Assembly (NCBI GenBank): GCA_944325435.1
Contig: CALVAC010000019.1
Span: 1 to 63,107, forward strand
Length of the DNA: 63,107 bases
DNA from: an uncultured Bacteroidales bacterium
Lineage (GTDB): Bacteria > Bacteroidota > Bacteroidia > Bacteroidales > UBA932
Direction of reading: 5' to 3'
Part shown: piece after piece, positions 17,310-23,808 of the stretch
Layout of the letters: the number at the start of each line of letters is the position of its first letter
Numbering within the stretch: position 1 is the first letter of the stretch
The notes under the pieces: model-generated
Databases searched by the model: none
Seen by the model: only the letters and a program-made list of their open reading frames with translations
What the model was told of the DNA's origin: nothing
Translations under genes and position numbers: made by a program

Positions 17310-17392
17310 AAAACAACAGCTAAAACAACACTTAAAACAACAAAACTTCACGATATATTAAGTCTCTGTTAATAGGTGGCTGATTATATTTG
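17310..17392 (+). promoter_or_regulatory. Promoter module copy 3
   Basis: Three AAAACAACA repeats start at 17310, 17322 and 17334 (12-bp period). They are followed by the conserved CTTCACGATATATTAAGTCT block and TATATTTG at 17385-17392, 42 bp beyond the last repeat. It drives NVEAL-5 and the second half of the island. Confidence 0.8.
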
Positions 17393-17413
17393 TGACGGAA
17401 ACAGACCGCGTAA

Positions 17414-17429
17414 GCTCCGGCAGCGGAGC
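17414..17429 (+). promoter_or_regulatory. 5'-leader hairpin before NVEAL-5
   Basis: GCTCCG-GCAG-CGGAGC, identical to the hairpin at 11851-11866 and at the same distance from the ATG. Confidence 0.65.
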
Positions 17430-17468
17430 GACAATAACCAATTTTATTAACCTTTAAATTTTTTCATT

Positions 17469-17720
17469 ATGAAAAAGATCCTGATTACATCGTTTGCCGT
17501 GGCAGCCATGGCGATCGGTGGGGGCATCTTTGTCCACACTGCCCTTATCGGGAGCGACCCTATCCTCGAAGCCAATGTCGAGGCGTTGTCGCGAGCAGAG
17601 AGTGGCGGAGGAATACTATGTCTGAAGAGTCCCATGCCGGGAGATAAATGGTATCATGACTGCTCTACCTGTAGACCGGGCTCCTATTCGGTGTCGACAA
17701 TGGCATTGTGCTATAAATAA
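17469..17720 (+). CDS. NVEAL family small protein 5 (leader type B, 4 Cys tail)
   Basis: 83 residues. The leader MKKILITSFAVAAMAIGGGI differs from type A and is shared with NVEAL-6 and -7; SDPILEANVEAL follows. After SRAESGG the tail holds Cys51, 65, 68 and 81 (C-x13-C-x2-C-x12-C), ending CYK. It is the first gene of the third promoter's unit and is followed by a hairpin with a short T-run, like the arrangement at NVEAL-4. The switch of leader type right after an identical promoter shows that promoter and leader recombine separately. Confidence 0.85.
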   Translation: MKKILITSFAVAAMAIGGGIFVHTALIGSDPILEANVEALSRAESGGGILCLKSPMPGDKWYHDCSTCRPGSYSVSTMALCYK

Positions 17721-17739
17721 ATATCCATAGTTTTAATTC

Positions 17740-17774
17740 GGTGGCTCGACTTATGAGCCACCACTTAAGTTTTT
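17740..17774 (+). promoter_or_regulatory. Intercistronic hairpin/attenuator after NVEAL-5
   Basis: GGTGGCTC (17740-17747), 7-base loop, GAGCCACC (17755-17762), a perfect 8-bp stem, followed by ACTTAAGTTTTT. The T-run is offset from the stem, so it may be a partial terminator separating a strongly expressed peptide gene from the propeller gene at 17794. Confidence 0.6.
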
Positions 17775-17793
17775 CAGAAACCCATTGGTTGTT

Positions 17794-18870
17794 ATGAAGA
17801 AATATCTCTGTTGTATCATCATTGTTATCAGTGCCTGTGGAACAGATAACATAGTCGAAAATGCACGCATAGAATATGTAAAGTCGAGACAGACTGTGAT
17901 GCTTGAAAGAGATTCATCTTTTACGCATGATTTCTCCCAAGTTCTGTCTTGCGTAGATGTAATCACTGTGGCTGATTCAGTCTTGTTATTGTATGATCGC
18001 ATCGTACAGGATGGCAATACTCGTTTTTATAAGGCATATTCTCTGGAAGATTATTCATTTTTGGGCGAGTATGTCTCTTATGGACGAGGGCCTGGAGAAT
18101 TTCTGTCTCCTGATATGTCGGGAGAATACAGGTCTGAAGAAGAAAACAGAGTATTTGCTTATATATTTGATATTATGCTTTGTCAGTCATACGGTTTTGA
18201 TTTGTATGAGTCGATAGCAGAAAGGCAAATTATCGTCAAGAAAATCTCCGATTGGCCCTCAAATATATTATATGCGGCTCCATACAGGGATTCTCTTCAT
18301 TTTATAATGGACATAGAAAAAGACAGGCTTCTCTGTCATTTGGCGAACAGCAGGTCCGTCAAATTGCAATCCTATAATCTGTACAATGAAGATGTTTCTG
18401 CAGAGCGGTCTTTATCTCAGCTCAGCAACTGTGTCAATATTAATCACGAGAAAGGCATTGTGGCGTTGGCAATGATAGGTATACCACAGATTAATTTCCT
18501 GAATTTGAGGGATGGACGTATTCATTCGGTTGCGGTTGACAGGCAATATCGGAACTGGCGTAAGTTGATTTCTGCAGCATATAATATGAAGTTGTTGCTT
18601 GATTCAAAAGAATACTATACTAATACTGTTTCTACTTCAGAATATGTCATAGCATTATATACAGATATAACAATTGGCGATATTATCAACAGGACAGGTT
18701 GGCACTCGCCTCATATACATATTTTTAATTGGGACGGTAAACTCATGTATGATTTTGCGATAAGTGAAAATATCACGAAACTAGCTTACGATAAAAGCAG
18801 AAAAATGCTATATGGATTAGATGTCAATGAAAGCCAGATATATCGTTATGATTTGGCAGACATTCTATAA
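17794..18870 (+). CDS. 6-bladed beta-propeller lipoprotein 6
   Basis: 358 residues from the ATG at 17794, preferred over an in-frame TTG 9 bp upstream. Lipoprotein signal LCCIIIVISACGTD. The turn is SYGRGPGEFLSP at about 108-119, and the C-terminal HIHIFNWDGKLMYDF places it with propellers 1 and 7. The gene is noticeably more AT-rich than its neighbours. The 129 bp after its stop contain only an NVEAL fragment before the second thioredoxin-like gene. Confidence 0.8.
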   Translation: MKKYLCCIIIVISACGTDNIVENARIEYVKSRQTVMLERDSSFTHDFSQVLSCVDVITVADSVLLLYDRIVQDGNTRFYKAYSLEDYSFLGEYVSYGRGPGEFLSPDMSGEYRSEEENRVFAYIFDIMLCQSYGFDLYESIAERQIIVKKISDWPSNILYAAPYRDSLHFIMDIEKDRLLCHLANSRSVKLQSYNLYNEDVSAERSLSQLSNCVNINHEKGIVALAMIGIPQINFLNLRDGRIHSVAVDRQYRNWRKLISAAYNMKLLLDSKEYYTNTVSTSEYVIALYTDITIGDIINRTGWHSPHIHIFNWDGKLMYDFAISENITKLAYDKSRKMLYGLDVNESQIYRYDLADIL

Positions 18871-18906
18871 GTTCCAGTAAAGAATCGGTCTTTTAGTATT
18901 TTGTTT

Positions 18907-18942
18907 ATCTTCGAAGCCAATGTAAGATGCGTTGCTGAATGA
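18907..18942 (+). pseudogene. Fragment of an NVEAL gene
   Basis: ATC TTC GAA GCC AAT GTA reads I-F-E-A-N-V, then RCVAE and a stop, where intact copies read ILEANVEAL. No leader or tail is left. It marks a lost peptide gene between propeller 6 and the thioredoxin-like gene. Confidence 0.6.
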
Positions 18943-18999
18943 GGATTAAGGTGATTTATTGTGAACTGTATTTTTTGTAATTTTAAGAAAGAGATCAGG

Positions 19000-19560
19000 A
19001 TGAAGACGAGCAAGGGAACCATTGCCATATTGTTGGCAGTTGTTTTATCCGTTTCATGTGGCGAACGCCGCAGGCTACGGGCGGAGTTGACAGATTTCCG
19101 GAAGTCGGAAATCGAGTTTCCGGGAGACATGGAGGTCTGCAATGCTGGGAATTTCGCCATGGCGGAAGCCTTGGAGGATGGTGTATTCCGTCAGATAGTG
19201 TATTATGATTCGACTGAATGCACCGGCTGCAGGCTGTCCAGACTCATGGAGCTGGCACCGTTATATGAGCTTGCGGCGCGAGACGGGCGATTCGAGGTCG
19301 TGACCATCTTTTCTCCGAAGGGGGATGAAGTGGAGACAGTGCGGGTTCAGCTGCTGGTCCAGGATGTCGTCTTCCCGGTGTATGTGGACACCTACGGGAG
19401 CTTTGCGCGGTTGAACAAGGAAATCCCGTCAGACACGAGGTTCCACAGCTTTCTCATAGACGGGGACGGGCATCCTGTGATGGTAGGGAATCCGGCGGAG
19501 AGCGATGCAATGAAGGAGATACTGCTTGATATATTGGATAATGCAGAAACAGCGAACTGA
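19000..19560 (+). CDS. Thioredoxin-like lipoprotein 2 (CTGC)
   Basis: 186 residues. ATG at 19000 is preferred over an in-frame GTG at 18961 because it gives a clean lipoprotein signal (IAILLAVVLSVSCGERR). Core: VYYDSTECTGCRLSRLMELAP (C-T-G-C), VVTIFSPKGDEVETV and FPVYVDTYGSF, colinear with the protein at 9808. It is GC-richer than that paralogue, so the two did not arise from a very recent local copy. Its 3' end together with the following hairpin and NVEAL leader is duplicated at 20987-21145, indicating that this segment moves as a unit. Role as thiol partner of the NVEAL peptides is inferred. Confidence 0.75.
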   Translation: MKTSKGTIAILLAVVLSVSCGERRRLRAELTDFRKSEIEFPGDMEVCNAGNFAMAEALEDGVFRQIVYYDSTECTGCRLSRLMELAPLYELAARDGRFEVVTIFSPKGDEVETVRVQLLVQDVVFPVYVDTYGSFARLNKEIPSDTRFHSFLIDGDGHPVMVGNPAESDAMKEILLDILDNAETAN

Positions 19561-19568
19561 TTACATAA

Positions 19569-19584
19569 GCTCCGGTAGCGGAGC
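19569..19584 (+). promoter_or_regulatory. Hairpin before NVEAL-6
   Basis: GCTCCG-GTAG-CGGAGC, 8 bp after the thioredoxin-like stop. Same stem as at 11851, loop changed from GCAG to GTAG. No promoter -7 element is visible upstream, so here it is intra-operonic. Confidence 0.6.
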
Positions 19585-19617
19585 GATAACAACATTAACC
19601 AATAAAAATTTTTTATC

Positions 19618-19875
19618 ATGAAAAAGATCCTTATCACATCGTTTGCCGTGGCAGCCATGGCAATCGGAGGCGGAGTCTTTGTCCGCACGGCCCTTATCCA
19701 GAGCGACCCTATCCTCGAAGCCAATGTCGAGGCGTTGTCAAGAGGGGAGTCAGGAAGTTTCGGCCCCTTGTGTTCCAAGACAGACAGAATAGGTATCTAT
19801 CGCATGAAGTCGTGTAAAGATTGCGATGGACCGATAGGGAAGTACGCGATGGACAATGTGGCATATTGTAACTGA
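19618..19875 (+). CDS. NVEAL family small protein 6 (leader type B, 4 Cys tail)
   Basis: 85 residues with the type B leader, SDPILEANVEAL and SRGESG. Tail cysteines at 52, 66, 69 and 84 give C-x13-C-x2-C-x14-C, the closest match to NVEAL-5 in spacing although the residues between differ almost entirely. It ends AYCN. The next gene's signal starts 13 bp after its stop. Leader DNA is nearly identical to NVEAL-7, with which it shares the upstream thioredoxin-end and hairpin segment. Confidence 0.85.
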   Translation: MKKILITSFAVAAMAIGGGVFVRTALIQSDPILEANVEALSRGESGSFGPLCSKTDRIGIYRMKSCKDCDGPIGKYAMDNVAYCN

Positions 19876-19888
19876 TAGATTTGTCAGT

Positions 19889-20941
19889 ATGGTGTCTTTG
19901 AGACAGATATTGTTTATGATGACGGCTGGAATGGTTGTGTCGTGCAGTAGGGATGGGATAATGTCCGATACGCCGGTCAGGCTTGTCAGTCCGGATAAGG
20001 TTGTGTCGCTGTGCAGCGATACAACCTTTCAGGGGATTTTCCCTGAAGTGCTTCAATGTAGCTGTATTCAGGTGGTCAATGATTCAGTCATTGTACTGCA
20101 GGATCAGACCAGCGAGATCAATCCATATCATTTCAAGGCCTATTCAGCCGATTCATTTGACTATATAGGCCCCTTGGTCAGCAGAGGAAGGGGGCCTGGA
20201 GAAATGTTGTCTCCGTATATGGCGGGAAACGATCCGGAAGGTAAATGCTTGTGTTTGCAGGATAATGCGGTCGGCAAAGCATATATTGTCGATGTGATGC
20301 AATCGGTGGAATCTAGAAAAGCCTCCGTTGTGCATAACATAGACTTGCCTTCTGGAATAGCTGACTGGCTTCCTTTGCCCGGCTCGAAACAGTTTGTCTT
20401 GAAACAGGAAAAGGGAGAGTTTGTATTCCAGACACTCGGTAACAATGGTTATATATACCATACATTTCATCCATACAGAGATATTGATGGGGAACGCTGT
20501 ATGACACACCTCAGCAGTATCCTGACCAATAACCGGATGACAGGCGAGGTGGCGGAAGCCATGGTATTCCTCCCTCAACTCAATATGTTTGACTCTGGCA
20601 CAGGCCGGATGTCCTCTGTAGCTGTGGATGCTGGATATAGGAAATGGAAAGCCTTGCTCAGTAAGATGATAAACGAAGATACAAGAGAATATTATACAGG
20701 AATAGAATCCTCGCCGGACTATATTTTTGCGGCATATAAAGGTCTGCCATTAAAGAAAAAGAGAGAACCGGGGATTGGTACATCGATTCATATCTTTGAT
20801 TGGGATGGGAATTTCATATATGATATCAAGGTCACAGAGGATATAGGAGATATGGCTTTCGACAACAGGACAAAATATCTTTATTGCGTGGATGTACCCG
20901 GATGTAAGATTGTTCGTTACAGCCTGGATGCCTTGTTGTAG
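19889..20941 (+). CDS. 6-bladed beta-propeller lipoprotein 7
   Basis: 350 residues from the ATG at 19889; an upstream in-frame ATG at 19856 would overlap NVEAL-6 and bury the signal, so it is not chosen. Lipoprotein signal LFMMTAGMVVSCSRDG. The family turn SRGRGPGEMLSP is at about 96-107, and SIHIFDWDGNFIYDI near the C-terminus groups it with propellers 1 and 6. The shared positions around MTHLSSILTN, QLNMFDSGTGRM and YRKWKALL align with propeller 1 (LNLDTGEKK, YRDWRKIL), supporting a cassette duplication between the two halves. Confidence 0.8.
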   Translation: MVSLRQILFMMTAGMVVSCSRDGIMSDTPVRLVSPDKVVSLCSDTTFQGIFPEVLQCSCIQVVNDSVIVLQDQTSEINPYHFKAYSADSFDYIGPLVSRGRGPGEMLSPYMAGNDPEGKCLCLQDNAVGKAYIVDVMQSVESRKASVVHNIDLPSGIADWLPLPGSKQFVLKQEKGEFVFQTLGNNGYIYHTFHPYRDIDGERCMTHLSSILTNNRMTGEVAEAMVFLPQLNMFDSGTGRMSSVAVDAGYRKWKALLSKMINEDTREYYTGIESSPDYIFAAYKGLPLKKKREPGIGTSIHIFDWDGNFIYDIKVTEDIGDMAFDNRTKYLYCVDVPGCKIVRYSLDALL

Positions 20942-20986
20942 CGAAAATTCAATTCTTCACTTTGTTTAAACCATCTTGCGTGAGAT

Positions 20987-21088
20987 ATGTCGGTACATGC
21001 AGCTGTGATGGTAGGGAATCCGGTGGAGAGCGATGCAATGAAGGAGATACTGCTTGATATACTGGATAATGCAGATACAGCGAACTGA
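20987..21088 (+). pseudogene. Duplicated 3' end of the thioredoxin-like gene
   Basis: MVGNPVESDAMKEILLDILD and the following NADTAN repeat the last 25 residues of the protein at 19000 with a few changes. A chance in-frame ATG at 20987 makes a 33-codon frame, but no thioredoxin core is present. Near-identity with 19470-19560 continues through the hairpin into the NVEAL-7 leader, so the copy arrived with NVEAL-7. Confidence 0.75.
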
Positions 21089-21096
21089 TTACATAA

Positions 21097-21112
21097 GCTC
21101 CGGTAGCGGAGC
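21097..21112 (+). promoter_or_regulatory. Hairpin before NVEAL-7
   Basis: GCTCCG-GTAG-CGGAGC, identical to 19569-19584, within the duplicated thioredoxin-end segment and 34 bp before the ATG. Confidence 0.6.
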
Positions 21113-21145
21113 GATAACAACATTAACCAATAAAAATTTTTTATC

Positions 21146-21400
21146 ATGAAAAAGATCCTTATCACATCGTTTGCCGTGGCAGTCATGGCAATCGGAGGCG
21201 GAGTCTTTGTCCACACGGCCCTTGTCCAGAGCGACCCTATCCTTGAAGCCAATGTAGAGGCGTTGACAAGCGGGGAAATCTCCGATGTAGATTGCGATCC
21301 CCTGGATAGTGAGTGTAAAATAACCATCCGTGATTCTCAAGGGAATTTATATAAAACGACATTGAAGGGGCTGGCAAACAGAGGTATTTTCGTTAGATGA
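21146..21400 (+). CDS. NVEAL family small protein 7 (leader type B, 2 Cys tail)
   Basis: 84 residues. Type B leader with AVAVMAIGGGVF, SDPILEANVEAL, then TSGEISD and a tail that starts with DCDPLDSEC (C-x6-C) and continues basic and cysteine-free to FVR. The two-cysteine spacing matches NVEAL-4. The last four bases (ATGA) overlap the start of propeller 8, so translation is directly coupled. Confidence 0.85.
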   Translation: MKKILITSFAVAVMAIGGGVFVHTALVQSDPILEANVEALTSGEISDVDCDPLDSECKITIRDSQGNLYKTTLKGLANRGIFVR

Positions 21401-22473
21401 ACAAGTATAGTTTACTGTTATTTGTCGTGATTATGGTCACTCCGGTCTGGTCATGCAAATCAGGGGTGGCTGTAAATGACAGAAAGGACATTACTGACAG
21501 ACTCATCGGGAAAGGGCTTTTCTGTAGCGATTTGTTAGGAAATTCTTTTGTCGGTATAGTAGGCGATACAGTCATCATGGAATTCTATAGCTCTCCCAAA
21601 TTATGCGGAGTATTCATTGATGAAGGTGACACCTTGACAAAGGTGACGGAAATCCTTTACAAAGGCAGGAGCCCTTACGAGTTCCTGAATCCAATGATGC
21701 TTGTGGAAAATGACAGTTTATGTATTGTTGACCGGGATGGCCGGGGCGTAAGGAAAATATGCCATATTCCTGTTGATGCAATCGCCAGTCCGGACAATAA
21801 TGCCCGCTGGAGAATTGAAGACCTGTCGTGGTGCGGGACTATGAATGTCGGCAGTGACTTCTTGTTGTTTGATGATCGCAGAATCCTGTTGTCAGGAGAT
21901 GAGTATGGTAGAGAGAATGTGCTTACAGTCATTGACGCGAGCTGTCAGACAAAGATACCGCTTGCCTATTGGATTTCGGATGGATATTCAGGTAATGTTA
22001 TACCAAAACAGTCAATTTATACAGACAATGCGACATTATGTCGCAAAGGAGACAAAATCCTGTATGCCTGTGGGGAGGGTAGATATATGGAATTATTCAG
22101 ATTGACCGGTAATGGCATAACGGACAGGAAGACAATATATGCTCAATGTCCGGAATATGTTGATCGTGATGGAATTAACTATGGAGTCTTTGCTGACGGT
22201 AATAGAGGTATAAAAGCTTGTGCTACCAATAAGTACATATATGCCGTGCTTCGTGGCCCTTTGCTTCCTTCAAGGAAATATAAGGGGTATCCCGGATATT
22301 ACTATGATGAGATAGAGGTTTATGACTGGGATGGTAATTTTGTCAGGAATTATCAGACAGCACAGCCATTTATGACTATGTCGGTCACAGATGATGACAG
22401 CACTTTGTATACAATTTCAGTTGACTTGGATACGATGGAACCAGAAATTGTCAAATATATGCTGCACCGATGA
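21397..22473 (+). CDS. 6-bladed beta-propeller lipoprotein 8
   Basis: 358 residues. Start fixed by the ATGA overlap with NVEAL-7 and a good lipoprotein signal (FVVIMVTPVWSCKSG). The conserved turn has degenerated to YKGRSPYEFLNP at about 88-99. The C-terminal EVYDWDGNFVRNY keeps the final-blade motif. It is followed by an NVEAL core that lacks a start, suggesting that this propeller lost its downstream partner. Confidence 0.8.
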   Translation: MNKYSLLLFVVIMVTPVWSCKSGVAVNDRKDITDRLIGKGLFCSDLLGNSFVGIVGDTVIMEFYSSPKLCGVFIDEGDTLTKVTEILYKGRSPYEFLNPMMLVENDSLCIVDRDGRGVRKICHIPVDAIASPDNNARWRIEDLSWCGTMNVGSDFLLFDDRRILLSGDEYGRENVLTVIDASCQTKIPLAYWISDGYSGNVIPKQSIYTDNATLCRKGDKILYACGEGRYMELFRLTGNGITDRKTIYAQCPEYVDRDGINYGVFADGNRGIKACATNKYIYAVLRGPLLPSRKYKGYPGYYYDEIEVYDWDGNFVRNYQTAQPFMTMSVTDDDSTLYTISVDLDTMEPEIVKYMLHR

Positions 22474-22513
22474 TGCTGAACAGAATCAACCGGATCCACA
22501 GGCCCTTACCCAT

Positions 22514-22648
22514 GGCGACCCAATCTTCGAAGCCAATGTCGAGGCGCTGACGAATGGAGAGGGAGGATTATCGGATCCGATATGGATTGTCCATCCGAGG
22601 CCTGATGGCGGATTTAATTGTACAAGAGGAGGGAACAAGGTTTGCTGA
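22514..22648 (+). pseudogene. Leaderless NVEAL core (copy 8) without a start codon
   Basis: In frame one reads GDPIFEANVEALTNGEGG, then a tail ending NCTRGGNKVC (C-x7-C) and a stop. Upstream to the previous stop there is no start codon in this frame; the only ATG, at 22391, lies well inside propeller 8. The leader has been replaced by unrelated sequence (QPDPQALTH). The intact tail and two-cysteine pattern indicate recent loss, or an unusual coupled start that cannot be seen here. Confidence 0.7.
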
Positions 22649-22654
22649 CGAGCC

Positions 22655-23683
22655 ATGGAGAAGTTGCTCAGCTACAGTTTTGGCATATCCATCATTATGG
22701 CATTGCTGCTGTCTTGTACAGACCGCAGCATATCGGTGATGGATGCCCAAGGAGAAGAAATCTGCGTTTTGCAGACAGTTGGCCCTTGCGGGATTCTCGG
22801 ACGGCTCAACAGCATTGCTATAGTGGATTCTTCCTGTTTCGTAATATGTGATGAATCCCAGGTATATCTTTATGATATTACTGGACGGCAGGTCAGGAGA
22901 ATAGGCAGGTCGGGTAAAGCAGGACATGAATACATCATGCCGCAAGTGGTGAGATCCGATGGGGAAAGTATCTATGTGTGGAGTGCTATGACAATGAAAT
23001 TTTTACAGTATGATGTCAGTGGAAATTTGCTCGGGGAGTATGGATATGCGTCTGCACTTAGGGATTTTGTTCCGGCAGGAGACAATCTGGTCATTTATGC
23101 CAGCGGTATCATGAATCAGTCCATTGTGAACATTTATGACAAGTCGGATGGATCTGTGAGAAAATGCTTATACCCGGCAACTCCCGAGCATAAGGCGATT
23201 TCTGCCTGGTTGTCGGCAGCACCGTTACTATATGACGGTAAAGATGTCTATGCTGTTCCTCAAGACAGAATGGACTTGCTGCATATTGATGAGTCAGGAG
23301 AGACAGATCTCCTGTCATCTGTCCAATCGGAAACATTCAATGTGTCAGAATATAAATTGACGGAAGGTGGTAGCAGGGAGAAAGAGATTGAGTATCTGTA
23401 TTCCAACCCGTATACAGTCGCATTGTTGAAGAAAGGAGAATGTTTTTATCTGCTTGCTTCAGAGGGGAAATATGATGACAGGGCGGGTAGAATAGACGAC
23501 AGCCACAGATACTATGCTATTTATAGATTTAATAAAAAAGGCGGGGAGAAATGCGCTGTATTCTCTATGGAATCTATAGGATATTCAAATCTTGTGTCTC
23601 AATATGCGGATGACATTTATTATATATGCCACGATGTAGAGGATGACAATGACATATATACGCTGAAAAGGATGAGACTATGA
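22655..23683 (+). CDS. 6-bladed beta-propeller lipoprotein 9
   Basis: 342 residues. Lipoprotein signal ISIIMALLLSCTDRS. The most divergent paralogue: the family turn is GRSGKAGHEYIMP at about 85-97, and the blades carry VYLYDITGRQVRRIG before it. It follows the leaderless NVEAL core by 6 bp and is the last propeller of the island. An NVEAL leader fragment and then the exporter genes follow. Confidence 0.75.
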   Translation: MEKLLSYSFGISIIMALLLSCTDRSISVMDAQGEEICVLQTVGPCGILGRLNSIAIVDSSCFVICDESQVYLYDITGRQVRRIGRSGKAGHEYIMPQVVRSDGESIYVWSAMTMKFLQYDVSGNLLGEYGYASALRDFVPAGDNLVIYASGIMNQSIVNIYDKSDGSVRKCLYPATPEHKAISAWLSAAPLLYDGKDVYAVPQDRMDLLHIDESGETDLLSSVQSETFNVSEYKLTEGGSREKEIEYLYSNPYTVALLKKGECFYLLASEGKYDDRAGRIDDSHRYYAIYRFNKKGGEKCAVFSMESIGYSNLVSQYADDIYYICHDVEDDNDIYTLKRMRL

Positions 23684-23711
23684 CGGCCAGTGGCATACAA
23701 ATTTTTTCATT

Positions 23712-23786
23712 ATGAAAAAGCTTTTAATCACATCGTTTGCCGTGGCAGTTTTGGCGATCGGAGACGGATTTTTTGTAATTTTGTGA
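23712..23786 (+). pseudogene. Truncated NVEAL leader (type B)
   Basis: MKKLLITSFAVAVLAIGDGF followed by FVIL and a stop: the type B leader, including the AAATTTTTTCATT upstream sequence of other copies, is cut before the NVEAL motif. The junction runs into ATTTTTTGTAATTTT, which also occurs just before the thioredoxin-like gene at 19000, so that sequence may be a recombination point. It ends 22 bp before the TolC gene; TAATTTTG at 23777-23784 fits a -7 element. Confidence 0.7.
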
Positions 23787-23808
23787 AAGGGATTGGACGA
23801 CAGGGAAT

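Larger units (their letters stand above)
17292..17481 (+). repeat. 190-bp direct repeat, copy 2
   Basis: Near-identical partner of 11729-11918, offset by exactly 5563 bp. Identity continues through ATGAAAAAGAT and then breaks as the leader switches from type A to type B. Confidence 0.85.

Noticed and set aside
22391..22648. NVEAL gene starting at the ATG at 22391
   Set aside because: That ATG is 80 bp inside propeller 8 and the extra residues are out-of-frame shadow of that gene; only the part from 22514 is homologous, so it is listed as a start-less core.
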